The notes: generated by a model not told the origin, from the letters alone. Numbered from the stretch's first letter, positions 24,501-38,891 are shown. The stretch: DNA of 64,000 bases from Boswellia sacra (GCA_013180625.2 SNVD02011186.1:124001-188000); one strand, 5' to 3'. A program made the numbers and translations.

Positions 24501-27405
24501 TATGCTCTCATTGTTCAGAAGATTTGTTACAGCCTGCAAACAAACATGCAAGAAAGAAAGTCATGGTACAACATTTTCACAAGTTTATAGTCATGAAGTT
24601 GAAGAGTTAAGTAGTACATATTAAATAACAGAAAGACTTAAAAAGTATAATAAGTCATCAATATTGATAACAACTTGTGCTACCATTATAAATAAAGAAT
24701 ACGGTATAAATCCACATATTTAATGAATAGAAACTCAGGAAAGGGTCAATTTGTGTAGACTCATATGCTTGTTGCTAACTATTAGAAGAAACAAAACACA
24801 GCACACCTAAATAGTACCTCAAAAGCTGCCCCTTGGCCACCATTACACGCCAGCTCCTGTTCTGTCTCTGAAACCAACATGAGTTTTCGCTCTTCAACTA
24901 TCTTGCTCATTTCCGTGACCAATGTCACATGCTTTGAAACATTTCCATGCATCTTTTTGTACTCCGGATAATTTTCAACAAATTTGGCCATATCTTCTGC
25001 AGAAAGTCACAGCGTTCCAATGATTTGACACTATATCTTAGCCACGAACAGCAATAGTGGCTAACTAAATTATCAAACAATGCATCTGAATATTTTATTT
25101 TGCCTTGTACAAACCTATAGTCTGGATGTTTTGGTTGCTTTTTGCAACTTGCTGAAAATCATCCACCATACGCTTAATATTCATTCCAATATCTCCAAAA
25201 TTCTCATACATGTTTGCTTTGAAGAAGGCATCTTGTTCTGATGACAGCACAACTTCCTGTAATCCCAAGTAGCAAAAACACAATGCTTAACCACTGCATA
25301 TTATTCAAAGAAAAATGCGCAACACAGGGAAAGATTCAATCAACCTGCTGATCTTTTGGAACTTTGCCGCTGTTTCTCAAGTCCACTTTATTATCCTGAA
25401 TGCCTATCAATTCATGAACCATTGCCTATGAAAAATATCAAAGTTAATGAGCCTCCCCTCTCCATGTAACACCAAAATAAATCAAGAGCAATAGCTTATG
25501 CTGGAGAACGACAAACGTGGTACCTGATAGGTCCACTGATTCAGCAATGGAGTAACAGGATCATCCCTTCTATCAATTATCAGCAAAAGTGGAGATATTT
25601 CTGTACGTCTGAAATCAAAAAGACCACTTTCCTGCTGGTACATCAGCTTCTGCCATATCCACAAAAGTGAAAAATTAGCATTCCCCAACTCTAAAGGGCC
25701 ATAGAATAATGTGGGAGATTCTAGTTCAACACATGCAATTTCCACTTACAGATGTTTCCTGCGCTATCCTTTTTGCAATATCAGATGTCCTCTGGTATCG
25801 AATAACAGGCCTTCGTTTTAATGCCAAGAAAAGTGCGGCAATACCATCAACAACTCGATCACAATAATGCTGCAAACTTGAAGGATCTACAACTGCTGGA
25901 AGCATATAGACGTGATTTGAGGATATATTCAGAGTGAAATGATAAGGATCAGTCGCAACAAAGTCTGCATAATATTCCTGAAAAATCAGGGCAACAATTA
26001 TTACTTGGGCTAAATTTAAGTTGTTGGGAAAAATAAAAAAGAGAGAGAAGATGACTAAAACACCATAATAACAAAAACCCTAATGGAGAAATTAGCACAT
26101 TAAAGAAAATCTGTCTGGATCACATATCAGAGTGAGAACTTTACTGTAAATTTAAAACCATTTCAGCCTAGAACAAAAAGGGCTTGAAACAGCCCTCTAA
26201 ACTCTACATTACAAATCTTACACAAGGAACAAAAATTCACAATAAGCCACATCCCCATTACAGAAACAACACAAATGAACCACACAAGTTGTTCCTTTTT
26301 ACATACTCTCCTAAAAAAAAAAGAAAGAAAAGAAAAAAAATTGTGAACAGAAAATTTCAGTCTGGCATAATGGAAATGGTAGATGAAGAATTACCTGAAC
26401 TTGCTGCACAACTTCCTGCTCGTCTGAATCAGCTAAAAGATGAATCTGGGTATCCTTCAACATGTTTGAGAAAACTGTAAAAAAATCCATTGCAAAATCA
26501 AAAAGGGACTTCGAACACAAACATTAATAAAAATTTGGACAATTTCACAGCACAGACGGATAATAAGAGCTTACATAAGTGATACTCTCCAAATCTAGGA
26601 TTAGCCAACTGGCGCCGCAAATGTTGAATATTCTCTGACGTGGGACGAAGAAAATAAATAGCTTTAAGATGTGACATGGATTCTCTCGACTTAGAAATGG
26701 AATCTATCAATTCTACCAAAAATACTTCTTTCTGAAGTAGCTCTGACTGGGAATACACCACACTTACAATACTAACCTGCAACTCGGTATATAACATACC
26801 ACATACAAGTCAAACCACATTTTTCATTTTTTCCTAAACGAATTGCTAACCACTTAAAAACTACCAATAATAATGCAAAATCAAATCATTCCATCTTGTC
26901 AGCAAATAAATGTGATAGTTTTACAGTATCTGGAATCAGTTATGTTTTGGGATTAAAATTCTTCCAGCATTATCGGAATATTGCCATTCTTATTAATGTG
27001 AAATGTCATCTTACTAGTAAAATTAAACTGAAATTAGTAACAGAAATACAATGTTCAAGGCTCCAAGTTGACAATTCCATTTTACAAGTCTTACATTCAC
27101 AGCCACCAAAACTCCATTCCAATAACGTTACTGGGATAATTTTGTTCCAGCACCCTAAGATATTTGCACCACTACCATTAACATATAACGAATTCTTAAC
27201 TGGCAGGACCGGATCAAATCGAATTGTTCAATTTCAAGCCAACAAATAAAACAAAGAGAATTGAACTTGATCGACTAAAGCTCGAATTAAGAAACAATTA
27301 GGGCAAAGGTGTTACCGTCTGAGAATCGAGGATGAGGACTTTCATGCCGGAGATGTCCTGCAGCATCCGGTTTATGTAATCCCGCACGGCCGTTACCAGA
27401 ACCAT
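21527..27405 (-). CDS. VPS45: Vacuolar protein sorting-associated protein 45 (Sec1/Munc18 family)
   Basis: Thirteen exons on the minus strand join in phase to 568 residues, the length of plant VPS45. In 5'-3' order they are 27405-27316, 26776-26575, 26474-26395, 25977-25750, 25649-25524, 25425-25345, 25256-25115, 24996-24818, 24533-24378, 23964-23857, 23782-23661, 22917-22786 and 21587-21527. The protein begins [15 protein letters not shown] and includes SM-family blocks such as [20 protein letters not shown] and [16 protein letters not shown] proteins bind syntaxin-type SNAREs; plant VPS45 works with SYP41/SYP61-type SNAREs at the trans-Golgi network in vacuolar sorting. The last exon is only 61 nt after a 1.2-kb intron. 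No lesion is seen. It is the only intact minus-strand gene here. Confidence 0.95.
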
Positions 27406-29131
27406 TTTGGTAAGCCCTTCAGATCTAGGCTGTGATTTTGCTGAAAATTGGCGTCAACCTTAGTATTACAAGTTGGGACGATCGTCTTACAAGCGCAGAT
27501 CTGCGAAGAAGGAGCTGAGAACAATCCGAAACGTATGACGGGAAGCAAAACGCGCCGTTTTTGTTCTGGCCACTCCACTTCCAGCAAACCAACGTGTTTT
27601 AATTTAATTTTGAGATACCAAACGCATCGTTTTGACATTTAAAACTGGGTGGAGCAGTATTATGACGATTTTTTTTAACAATAATTATCTAAATTTAAAA
27701 TATTTATTATTGTCTGATGAGGATCCAAATGCTATAATTTATGCATTTATGAATATTATAAAGATAATTATTCTAAAAACAAAATATTTCAAAGATATTA
27801 TGAATATTTTATAATAATATAATTTTGGTTATCTCATAATTTCACTGTTAAAATGTGTATACTGCCTTTACGATGTTTAAACAGTTGAGAGAACAAGTTA
27901 AGAGAGCGTTAGGGTTGATATAATTTTCTTTGTTTAATAATTAAAGCGAAATGCTCAAACGTGTACTTATAGTTTTTTTTTTAATATGAAAACTATTTAC
28001 GAAATCAAAGAGGGTTTTTCTAATAATATTTTGAAAAGATAATTAAATAATCTATCTTAAGAAGAGGAATTTCTTTATTTCACTAATAAAAACCAAATAA
28101 CACCAGTCTTACATCATTTAACAAATGATATGAAAATTGGTCGTGAAAAAATAGCCGTTAGCCCATGAGAATTGCATATGATTTGTTAATTAAATCATAA
28201 TTGTGGGGTTTGCAAATGTTAATCTTTTGTTAATGGTTGATGAGCTCTGATTCTGACCTTTTATTGCCATCTATCTGCCTGCTTCAGCTACCTCTAACAA
28301 CTATAGTATATTCTTAGTTCTTTCTAATTATATATCCCTACGTAGGTTGATATCTTGGTTAGTGTTAATAAACAATAAATACATCAACTTTTCCATCTAA
28401 TTGAAGCATTATAATTCTTTTTTTATACATTTGTAATTATTGGTCTTGGGTTAGGAAAAAGAAAAAAAATGGCCATGGTTAACAATGGAAATGCGCAGAG
28501 GAACTTAAAAAACATCGATGAGAAGAAAAGATTTGAAGTCAAACTAAAAGTAAGATATCATTATGCCTGTTCACCTGATCGCATGTAATCAGCATTCTTA
28601 GCCAAAGACTTAATCGCCGTCCCCGAAGGCAATGACTCAAAATAAAAAAATTAAATTAATTATAATTTGTACAAAAATTTAAGTTAATTAATAATTTAAC
28701 TCTTTAAACTCACATTCTGCAAGCAGATTAATATTAATAAATAAAAAAAGCTTAGCAATCAAAATTAGAAAGACTGTAAAAACCGTCTCTCATTACGGGT
28801 TTGACCAAGACCAAGAGCGGGCCATTAGCTACTATATACTCAGCGAGCTCGTAACTGCCGCCTCTGATTCTTCAAACTTCACTGTAAAACTTAAAAATTT
28901 ATACAATTCGATTCTGCCAATCACACTTCTTGGCCTCGGAAGCAGCATAGTATATAGATCACACGTAGGGAGGTTTCTCTCTTTCTCTTGGTAATAAACA
29001 AATAATTGTTACAGACAGATCTCTCTCTCTCTCTCTCTCTCTGCGCCTTCGATGCATCCATTTTTTGCGTTTTGACTTGTGAATTCTGTTTTTGTTTCCT
29101 AAAATCAGATGCTGCAGCAAAATCGCTGAAG
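27406..29131. other. Divergent intergenic region between VPS45 and the GUX3-like gene
   Basis: It holds the 5' flank of VPS45 (minus) and of the GUX3-like gene (plus). A CT run at 29020-29042 lies about 90 nt before the GUX start codon and is probably within the 5' leader or core promoter. No other gene is seen. Confidence 0.6.
29020..29042. repeat. CT microsatellite upstream of the GUX3-like gene
   Basis: Uninterrupted CT run. Pyrimidine tracts of this sort are common near plant transcription starts. Confidence 0.85.
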
Positions 29132-32100
29132 ATGAGAGGCGCCTCCCCCAGTCCTTTAGAGGCGAGACACCGACTGCCTTCTTCCAAGTCAGTTCTTCTC
29201 CTTCTCTTATTTTTTAAGTTTCTGTTTCAGTTTACTGGACGATGCAAACTGCTTACTGTGCTCTCGATGTACTTGAATTCTGCTCCGGTTTTTTGAATTT
29301 TACTTAAAGCTAGCTTCGTGAATGGTTGAGTAGCTTAACGATTTGGAACAGCACTCTGCTTGTTTGGCTATTCATTCTCAGTTAGATCTACTAATTTATG
29401 TTTTTTTATTTTTAATTTTTTGATTTGTTAGTTTACATTTTTGTATTATAATACGTGTTTGATTCATTTTGATATGAGTAGAACTGTAGAATTATACTTC
29501 ATGTTTGAGTCTTTACTGGAAGTTTGACTTTGATTGACAATGGCAACTACTTAGACACTTTACTTGAATCAGTTTGTATTCATTTTTTAAAATGAGGATA
29601 CGGAAGGAGTGTATTGGTAAGGAATCAAGATATTGCTGTGAAGTGAGTGGTTTACAAAGTTTTGTTCTGTTTAAAATTATAGTCTCTTTCAGTAGCTTTA
29701 CACAAGAAATCTAGGAGTGAGTATTCATTGCTAAAAATTCTGCAATCTAATGAATGAGTTTGATGTATAAAGTAACATTCATGATTTTAATATTTCAATT
29801 TATTTGCAACTGTTTATGTATACATAAGATACACAGACAAGCGTATAATTTTGGTATTGGCTTGGTTATGTGTGTGTTTAGAAATCAAGTGAGTCAAGTT
29901 TTGCTGTTTCGGGTCTTTGTTCAATTTGCAGTATGTGCGTTGACGGAATGCTCATGAATTTCTTTTTGTTATAGTGAAGATGCAAACAAAAGAAGGTACC
30001 AAAGAAATAGGGTTTTTAGAGATGTTGAGAAAGCACTTCATGTCCCCATACAATATAGGAATTTGAACTGCCAGAGATCAACCTTGAAAATTTTGCTGTT
30101 TATAGCTTTACTGGGAACTTTGTTGACGCTTTTCCGCTATCCAGCAGTTCATATTGCTGACCATCCATCCAGTTCTGCATCTCGGTATCTATTCTCTATT
30201 CAACTGTTTTCATTTGTTATTACAATGTTTGAGTTTGTAGATTTTAGCTTTTGTAGTAGTTGTTGTACCTCTCTTTTCTAAAATTTTTGAGTGCTATAAA
30301 CGTTGCTAACGGAAAGCATAGAGCACCTGTTTTTATTGTTGCTTACTAGATATTTATTTCATACAGGACAAGTTTCATAGACAGATGGGTAAGAGAGGGT
30401 CCTACCGGAGATCCACGTTATTTATCAACTTTAGACATGAACTGGGACCAAATCTCGAATATTGTAGAGAAATTGACTGACAGGAATGAGTATCAAGGTG
30501 TTGGCTTGTTAAACTTCAACGACACTGAGGTTGATCAGTGGAAGCAACTAATACCAGATGCTGAGCATGCTGCTCTGCACCTGGATCATGTGTCAAAAAA
30601 CATAACTTGGGAAGTGCTATACCCTGAATGGATAGATGAAGAGGAAGAATTTGAAGTTCCAACTTGTCCTTCTCTGCCAAAGGTTCAAGTACCTGGAAAA
30701 CCACGGATTGATCTCATTGCTGTCAAGCTTCCCTGCAACAAGTTGGGAAGGTGGTCAAGAGATGTGGCTCGGTTACACTTGCAGCTTGAAGCAGCTAGGC
30801 TTGCTGCCTCGTCTAAGGGCCTTCATCCGGTGCATGTGCTTTTGGTGACTGAATGCTTTCCAATCCCAAATCTATTCACTTGCAAGGACATTGTTATTCA
30901 CAAAGGAAACGCATGGTTATACAAACCCAACCTGCACGGGCTGAGGGAAAAGTTACAGCTCCCCGTGGGATCATGTGAACTTGCAGTTCCTCTCAATGCT
31001 AAAGGTTAGTTTGAAACTGCTTTCTTTATGTTGTTTGATGCTTCAGTTTCTCAAAGATTTTAGTGAAGTGGAAGGAAACTTGTCTGACTTTCTTCCCCAT
31101 TGTACCCTTCCCATTGTAAGTTTATTAGTGCCTAAACCCCTCTAAATATAGTGAAAATATACAAGTACAAGCAAATTCTCATTAGCGGTCCAAAATTCTG
31201 CCACTGGTTACTATCGTACCGTTCCAGCTGTAAGAGAAACAGCACATTCTCTTATATAGTGACCTTAATCACAACAGGTGTTCAGTTGTGAGAGACAATA
31301 GCAAAGAGCTTACTTAGAATATTTAATTTACTTAAATCCTTCCTATTTGTTTTTGATTTGATAATCTATAAAATGTACAGTTAGTTACCTGTATATGGTA
31401 GTTCAGCACCGTTAGATTGATGCCACATGAGTGGAAAATGCTAACTCACTATTTCTGCACAGAGAATTTCTACTCGGAAAGGTCTCACCGAGAAGCATAT
31501 GCAACAATCCTTCATTCTGCACACGTATATGTTTGTGGAGCCATTACTGCAGCTCAGAGTATTCGCATGGCTGGTTCGACACGGGATCTTGTGATACTTG
31601 TTGATGAAACAATCAGTGAGTATCACAGAGGTGGGTTGGAGGCTGCAGGCTGGAAGATTCATATAATCCAAAGAATCAGGAACCCAAAAGCCGAAAAAGA
31701 TGCATACAACGAATGGAATTACAGCAAATTCCGTCTCTGGCAGTTAACTGATTATGATAAGATCATTTTCATAGATGCTGACCTCCTTATACTTAGGAAT
31801 ATTGATTTTTTGTTTGAAATGCCAGAAATAACTGCAACAGGAAACAATGCTACCCTATTCAACTCAGGTGTTATGGTCATTGAGCCATCAAATTGTACAT
31901 TCCAGCTGCTAATGGATCACATCAATGAGATTGAGTCGTACAATGGTGGGGACCAGGGCTATCTGAATGAAATCTTCACATGGTGGCATCGGATCCCAAA
32001 GCACATGAACTTCTTGAAGCACTTTTGGGACGGTGATGAGGAGGAGAAGAAACAGATGAAAATTCGTCTGTTTGGAGCTGATCCTCCCATCCTTTATGTT

Positions 32101-32493
32101 CTCCACTATCTGGGAAACAAACCATGGATATGCTTTCGGGACTATGATTGCAACTGGAATGTTGACATTTTACAGGAGTTTGCTAGTGATGTTGCTCATA
32201 AAACATGGTGGAAGGTGCACGATGCTATGCCTGAAAACTTGCAAAAATTCTGCTTGCTTAGGTCCAAACAAAAGGCGGCATTGGAGTGGGATCGGAGGCA
32301 AGCTGAGAAAGGTAATTACACGGATGGTCATTGGAAGATAAAAATAAAAGATAAGCGGTTGAAAACTTGTTTTGAGGAATTCTGCTTCTGGGAAAGCATG
32401 TTGTGGCATTGGGGTGAAACGAATTGGACTGATAATGCAACTGCTACTCCAGCGCCACCAGCTATTAAAACAGCATCTCTCTCTTCTTCCTAA
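29132..32493 (+). CDS. GUX3: UDP-glucuronate:xylan alpha-glucuronosyltransferase (GT8, PGSIP2/GUX3-like)
   Basis: Four exons, 29132-29187, 29975-30184, 30367-31004 and 31463-32493, join in phase to 644 residues. A short cytosolic tail (RHRLPSS...) precedes one membrane segment at about residues 57-72, giving a type II Golgi protein. The GT8 domain lies in the last exon with the metal-binding DAD at residues 406-408 (IIFIDADLLIL), the NSGVMV and GGDQGYLNE blocks and the LHYLGNKPW motif. GUX enzymes add glucuronic acid to the xylan backbone in the Golgi. The N-terminal motif and C-terminal GHWKIKIKDKRLKTC block fit the GUX3 branch, which decorates primary-wall xylan, better than GUX1/2. That subtype is from memory. 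No lesion is seen. Confidence 0.93.
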
Positions 32494-33663
32494 ATGGTTA
32501 GTCTTTCATTCACAATACTCATGTAGAATATACAGTGTAACACATTTGAGTACCTGATAAATGTGATAAGAAACTACTTCGTGTAATTTTTGATTTCTTA
32601 GTCCGAGTTGCAGTCCTATATAGTGCATTTTACACCAGTTTATAAAATGAATTTCAAAACACTTGTTCTTAGATCTAGTCATTCACCGTTATGAGCTATG
32701 TTCTTGAGGCATTCCGGTGAGTGGCGAATGGATTATTTTTCTTTTCAAAAACAAAGATCTTTATGATGAGGATAAAGGTGGGGTTATGGGACATATTGTA
32801 ATTGCTTGCTATGTTGACCCATCTATCCGTACGAGCGGAGTGATTTATCTGCTATTTCCTGAAAGACCAAAAGCTGTGGAGAGCAATTATTAAGGAGAAC
32901 CTTAACTCTATGGTTTATTTTTTTAAAAAAAAAAAAAAAGAAAAAGGACAAGAAAGGAAGTCTTCGACTGACTGAATCTCTTATTTTGTTTTATATGTGA
33001 TCTCATTTGTTCAGATGGATCCAATACTGTCGGTGGATGCAACTATTCAGTCAGTGGCTTTTTCTTTTTAAGTAGAAATTTTAAATCTGCCCAGGACACT
33101 TGTAACAGCAGCATAGTGTGTTGAGGTTAGGGGATAATATATGAAAAAAAAAATAGTTAACTGCATAGTTATTTATATTCCACGTTTTTTAATTCAAAAT
33201 TTATGCAGTTATCTATTTATTTATTTTTTATTGAAAATTTCCAAATTAATTCTAAAAATGTAATATATAAATTGATAATGCGTGATGATTAAAAGAGATA
33301 AAATGATAAAAAAAATTAACTAATAATATGACATATATCAGCCGCATTAATTTATATGGAATTTGTACTGGGAGAGAGCCAACAAAAGGAGGGAAGGAAG
33401 AAAAATCGGTGTCGGCCTGTCGTGTACCACACATCATGACATAAACGAGAGTAAAATGTCGTCGCTCGATTCTAAAAGCGATCAGCGTATGATTAAAGAC
33501 AGAAAAGCGGCGTCGTTCTGGTAAAACGCAAACGCAATCTTATTATTCCTTCTCCACCCAGAAATACAGCGCTCGAACAAAGCACTGAAGCTTCCAGTTT
33601 CATTTTCTTCAAACACGTGCACAGTCCATTCCTGAGAATTGCATTCGCCTCCTCAGAGACAAA
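32494..33663. other. Intergenic region between GUX3-like and RimP-like genes
   Basis: 3' flank of the GUX gene and 5' flank of the next. A poly-A run at about 32926-32939 followed by AG-rich sequence is the only simple feature. Confidence 0.5.
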
Positions 33664-35930
33664 ATGGATTTGATTTCATCTTGGAACGTGAAATCTATCC
33701 AGATTTCAGTGCCTGCTATAGCAAGCTTGTGTGGCTTCTGTAAACTTTCTTGTTCTGCTTCTGCCCATAACTTCACGTTTCCAATTCCAAGCGCAAACAA
33801 GTCCTTTGCAGTTCATGCGAAGAAGAAAAAATCAAAGTCTGACTCTGTTCTTAAACAAACTTTGGTTGATGAAGTACTAATTGAAGAAGAGGAGGAAGAG
33901 GAGGTTCTTTTCGAAGACTTTGAAGATGGTATTAGTCACTCATTTGCTCTCCTTTCTTTCTTTTTCCATACTTGGTTTTCTAGGAAATTTTTAATAAAGG
34001 AATTTTTTTTCTGAGTTTTTAGCTTGAATTCAATGCTATTGTTGAAGATAAGTTTCATGTTTTAGTTTATTTACTTACATTAGAATGTGAAATTAAGTGA
34101 CAACGAGCTCTAAAGAGACATACTGTTTGGTTTTGTAGAGGCAGTAATGGATGATGATGGTGATTATTTTGAAGATGAGTACGTGGAAGAAGATAGTGAA
34201 GTCCATGTAAGTTTGTAATGAAAGTTATTGGTGTGTTAAACGATTTGTAATTATGATTAACTAAAAAAAAGTTGTACGTTTGTTTTTGAAGGCTGGGGAT
34301 GGAGGTGCAGGAGGTGGAATATCCCTTGCTGGGACTTGGTGGGATAAAGAAGCATTGGCAATAGCTGAAGATGTCTGTCTGTCTGTTGATGGTGACCTGA
34401 AGATATATGCCTTCAAGACGTTGTCCAATAGCACAATTCAAGTGCGCATTGAGAATATGTCAAAGAACTAAGCATCTATTGACACTGTCAAATAATTGTG
34501 ATTTGACTACCTGCTATCAGTGCATAACATTGATGATATTAACTTGCAAGAATTTCACTAGGATGTCTGGTTTAGTTATATCTTTCTTGCTTGCTATGAA
34601 TAGGTTAGTGGGCATATCTTGATACTATCAGCTTGCAATAAAAGGAGTGAGTGAGATACACTTGAATGTTTCCCATGGCTATTCCATCACATGCTCATGA
34701 AAGTGGAAGTTGTTTACTAAGTTGTGTACTTGAATCTAAAATATTGTGATGTTAAGCTGAAATTAAATTGAAGCACAGTGATGAGGGAACTTTCTATCAT
34801 AACGAAAAGATATGGATGCTCTAAATTTGCATCAGCCAGCAGGACACTATTAAATATACTATCTGGACAAGACCTGAATATCTGAGCTTTTTGTGAAGTT
34901 CATTTCTTTTTTTATGCGAAGTATACTGCTGCTAGCCAGTTGTCTGAACATCTAATCTGTGATAGTTTATGCAACTAGAAAGGTCAGTAAGCTTGTTCAG
35001 ACTGTTACTCACCCATGTGTTGGTGATATGTCCATATCTAATACATCATTGGCCCCCCCACTCCCCCACCATTATGGCTGCTTCTTCTGAAAATCGATTC
35101 TTTCCCCTAAGCTTAATAAGAAATGCCTCTTGGGGCCTTGGGCTTACTTTGCTGGTAATGTGTCACAGGTCTGGTTCCCCCAGTATGGAAGATATTGAAG
35201 TCTTTTCTACAACCTATAGAGAGAGGCTAGATGAATCAGAGATCGCTAAATCCATACCTGAGAACATATCTTTGGAGGTATTCAGTTCTTTATAATTATT
35301 CTTTTGCTGTTCTCTTTCTCTATTTCTTTTCGTTGTGTAAGCTTGTGATAAGAGGAGGCATCATTCTCTTGATAAATGACCTAAAATGACTTATAAGAGG
35401 AATGAGCCTCATATGGTAGCCTGGTTAGGGGTCATTGGGCTTTAGTTAAACCCAGATGATTTTTACATAGTCACTTGCTTTGAGTTATAGAGCTGAATTA
35501 ATCTGGTAGACTTACCACCAGTCTATGTGGCTAATGCCTTGTGGTCAATGATGAATTATGTGCAAAGTCCTTTTTTAACCTTTTTGCTCTAAAGAGACAT
35601 TATTCTCTTTTTGATCTTCAGGTGTCATCTCCTGGCGTTGAAAGGGTAGTTCGGATTCCACACGAGTTGGAGCGGTTCAAGGAACGACCTATGTATGTGA
35701 AATATGTCAGCAAAGTGGATGATGCAGGTTCATCTTCAGAAAGTGATGGTATTTTCAGGCTCATCTCCTTTGACTTGGAGACAAAATGTTGTACCTGGGG
35801 TTTAGCTGATGTGAGAATAAATAGGGAAAAAGCAGGCAAGGGAAGACCACTCAGCAGAAAGCAACGGGATTGGCGTTTGGATACAACTTTTGATTCTTTA
35901 CGTTTGGTCCGTTTGTATTCTGATTGTTAA
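33664..35930 (+). CDS. Plastid RimP-like ribosome maturation factor (UPF0090/DUF150), damaged splice donor
   Basis: Five exons, 33664-33928, 34139-34206, 34292-34467, 35169-35277 and 35622-35930, would join to 308 residues. The N-terminus is Ser/Ala-rich and looks like a chloroplast transit peptide, followed by an acidic stretch (EEEEEEEV). The RimP-like part includes the block after SGSPSMEDIE and NISLEVSSPGVERVVRIP, where SPGxxRxL is the bacterial RimP signature. Bacterial RimP helps assemble the 30S subunit, so a role in plastid ribosome biogenesis is inferred. The third intron's donor, expected at 34468, reads CTAAGC instead of GTAAGC, although all exon phases fit that boundary. Unspliced reading stops at once at TAA 34469-34471. 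A GT at 34459, in the same phase, could rescue the frame with loss of three residues. Confidence 0.85.
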
Positions 35931-38891
35931 AAATCATGTTCTCATAGAATTTTGTCATCGTAGATCATGTGTATTAGTAGGAAACTCCATAATATAGCTG
36001 GGTAGGTTGACATGGAAAATTTCCAATTTGCCATCTTTGAGAAACTGAAAAGGTGTAGTTAAGATATCACTTCTGTGCATTTTCAATGAGATTTTGTACT
36101 TGTTAGTCATGTGACCTCGTTGCCTAGATATAGAAACCCTCGAGAATCGGGAAGGAGCTAGTTATAGCTGATTGCTTAAGCAACAAGAAGCTCAATTCTA
36201 TTTTCCCAGTTAGGTTTCAAATTGATTATTGTAAACACAACAATGTAGAGAGAAGAAGGCAGCTGCTCCTTTTGTTCACTGAACCTATAGCTTTGCCAAT
36301 CTTTACTCGTTTTGATTAAGACCAGAAATCTCCCTTTGGTATAGAAGTCATTTTTTTTATTAATTCATTCAAGATTGATCCCAATTGATCTTTATGGAGT
36401 AAACTGAGTTTCTGTCTCTGTCAACGTAGGTAATGGACATCGAAAGAAGCAATGCCTTTGTATTCTTTCCAATTATAGTAAGAAATTAATCAGTTGGCTT
36501 AAGCGTTAAAGAAAATAATACTTAATTGGCTCATTTCTTTGAACTATCTCATTGACAACTCGTAATTATGATGTTTAGTTGTTGAATTTGACTACGAAAA
36601 TCTCTTTCCATGTTGGTATGAGTTCATAACCCACTTTAAATGCCAAACAAACCAAAAACTTTTATAGGATTCTTATCCAAATCATGGTTTTATTTGACTA
36701 TTATCCAATTCGAGATACCCTATGACGTGTGTACACACAACGGCTAATGTAGCTGTTGCCCCACCTACTATGGCTCAACCCAACAATTGAAAGAAGTGAT
36801 TTCTGCAAAAATGCTTAGAAGGAGAGCCCTCTTCCAGCTTTTGGCATCTTTTAGCTTTATAACATAATGGTTGTTGTCATGATTCCCTCAGCATGTGGTG
36901 CTGCTGCAACTTGGGATGGTTCTGCTCCACTCTGCTGATTTCAAAACTTAAAAGTGCAGAGAAAGCACCGGTCCCCTAAGGAATTGTGCCCTCCAAGCAC
37001 TTAATATGAGGCCTCTTTGTCAACATACCATAGTTACAGGCGTATCGATATTTTCAACACTATTTATTGTATCTTCTACATTTGTCACATTATAACACAT
37101 CATTTTATTATTTATTTAATAAATATTTTTCACATGGCACATCATTTACTATATATAATTTTGAGATAATATTCATCAATCATAATCATGGAATTTGTTC
37201 AACAGAAAGCGAAGTCTAAACCTTCATTTGCGGACTAATTGGCATCACTCTTTCCCTCCACCGAATTCAAAATATTTGGAAGCACTTTAGTCCTGGGGAA
37301 TGCATTAGCTTTTAAAAAGCTTAATTTTAGGAGAAGAACTCTGCAAAATATACTATTAAGATAAAGAGAATCTTGTTTTGACAAATACAAGATCATCAGC
37401 ATTCATAATAATAAAAATAAAAACTTAAATTAACTTAGCAATAATTATCTATTTGGCAACTGGCATCAAAGCATATTCCCGGGGCTCCTCCTTTTTGTTT
37501 TATTTAATTTAGTTTTGTATTTATTCAAAAAAATTTAAGGATAATTTTGTTTAAAAATGAAACGAAGCTTCTTTTAGATCCCATTAACGAGACCAAGCCA
37601 AACAGTACCGATACTACTAGTCAAACTGCCACTCTCCACGTCTAGTCAATTCGAGCCTCGCGCGTGCACGTGGGTTCCACGCTGGAGTACCAGGCGCGTG
37701 TATCAATTTCCCATCACTCTACACTGGATTCAGCTACCTGTCTACACTACACGCACGCCGGCACAGAATCACTTCATTCAAAAACAAAAAAGTGCTTCCA
37801 ACCTAGGGTCTTCACTTGCCATGATTTTTGGATTTTGCTAACGAATATTTTGTATAAAAATCTTAAATATGTTATAAAAATTATAAACGAATAAAAATTA
37901 TATATAAAAAATTATAAATAAAAAAAATATAAAAATTATAAATAAAATATTTTATTCGATTATAATTTTTAAATATATATTTATAATTTTATATATTATA
38001 ATAAAATTTATATATACAATAACTGTATACTGTAGCATGACCCATGTGACGTTTGCATGGTAAAAGAGTAAAGCCTCTAGATCCTGACTTCTTTCCCGCT
38101 TCAAACACAGGCAGATTCTATCGCTTCTCTGTTCATTGATTGGACTGTGAACATCACTTTTCCCCCTCGCGTCTGGCCCTCACCTTTTTTCTCACAGAAT
38201 GCCTGCATGAAGCGTCGGCGCCGGGGAAGTACTTTTTTCTGCTTTGACTTATTGACTGTTTTCATTTTAATAAAAAACTCTATCAAAATTAAAAAATAAA
38301 AAAAGTTTTCTAAATTAAATAATAAAATTATTTATAAGATAACAACCACGCATCGATATGAGCCGTTAATGTATCCAGTAAAGTTTGTATCTTCACAGAA
38401 GTATCAAGTTAACATATTAACTTCAACGACTCTCTCTCTCTCTCTCTCTCTCTTCACGAATGGGAGTAAAAGCAGCAGAATCAAACATTAAACTCTCTTA
38501 GCTGGAGTCTGCCGCGAGACTGCAACGCTGCAACTTCAAACAGTTTGTTTTATACTCTCACTCACTAAAAAGCCTTTCTTTTATGTGATATATATAGCAG
38601 ATTATCTACATGAAATCTAGTCAAATCTTGGTTTAAAATAATACTATATTATATGTATATATCTTTTTAATCTTTTGTAACGGTATTTTTTTGGTTAAAG
38701 GAGGAACAGAATTCACGTGACTGGTTTACCAGAATTATGTTTGTTTGATATGATAAAGATGCATTGGTGCTATTATTATTAATATAATTCTTTTGCGTAA
38801 CTTTTTGGTTCAGTTGCCGTTATATATTTGGAGGGTGTAATTCAATGCTTAAAGGAGTGAGCTTTGAGTGAGGATCTTGGGATATCTTGAG
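35931..38891. other. Intergenic region before the SCPL gene
   Basis: No gene recognised. A CT microsatellite at 38430-38453 lies about 440 nt upstream of the SCPL start. A locally GC-richer patch near 37650-37760 has no recognisable coding content. Confidence 0.5.
38430..38453. repeat. CT microsatellite upstream of the SCPL gene
   Basis: Uninterrupted TC/CT run. Confidence 0.85.

Noticed and set aside
30063..30281. Open frame around GUX exon 2 as a separate small gene
   Set aside because: It is exon 2 (membrane anchor) of the GUX3-like gene running on into the intron.
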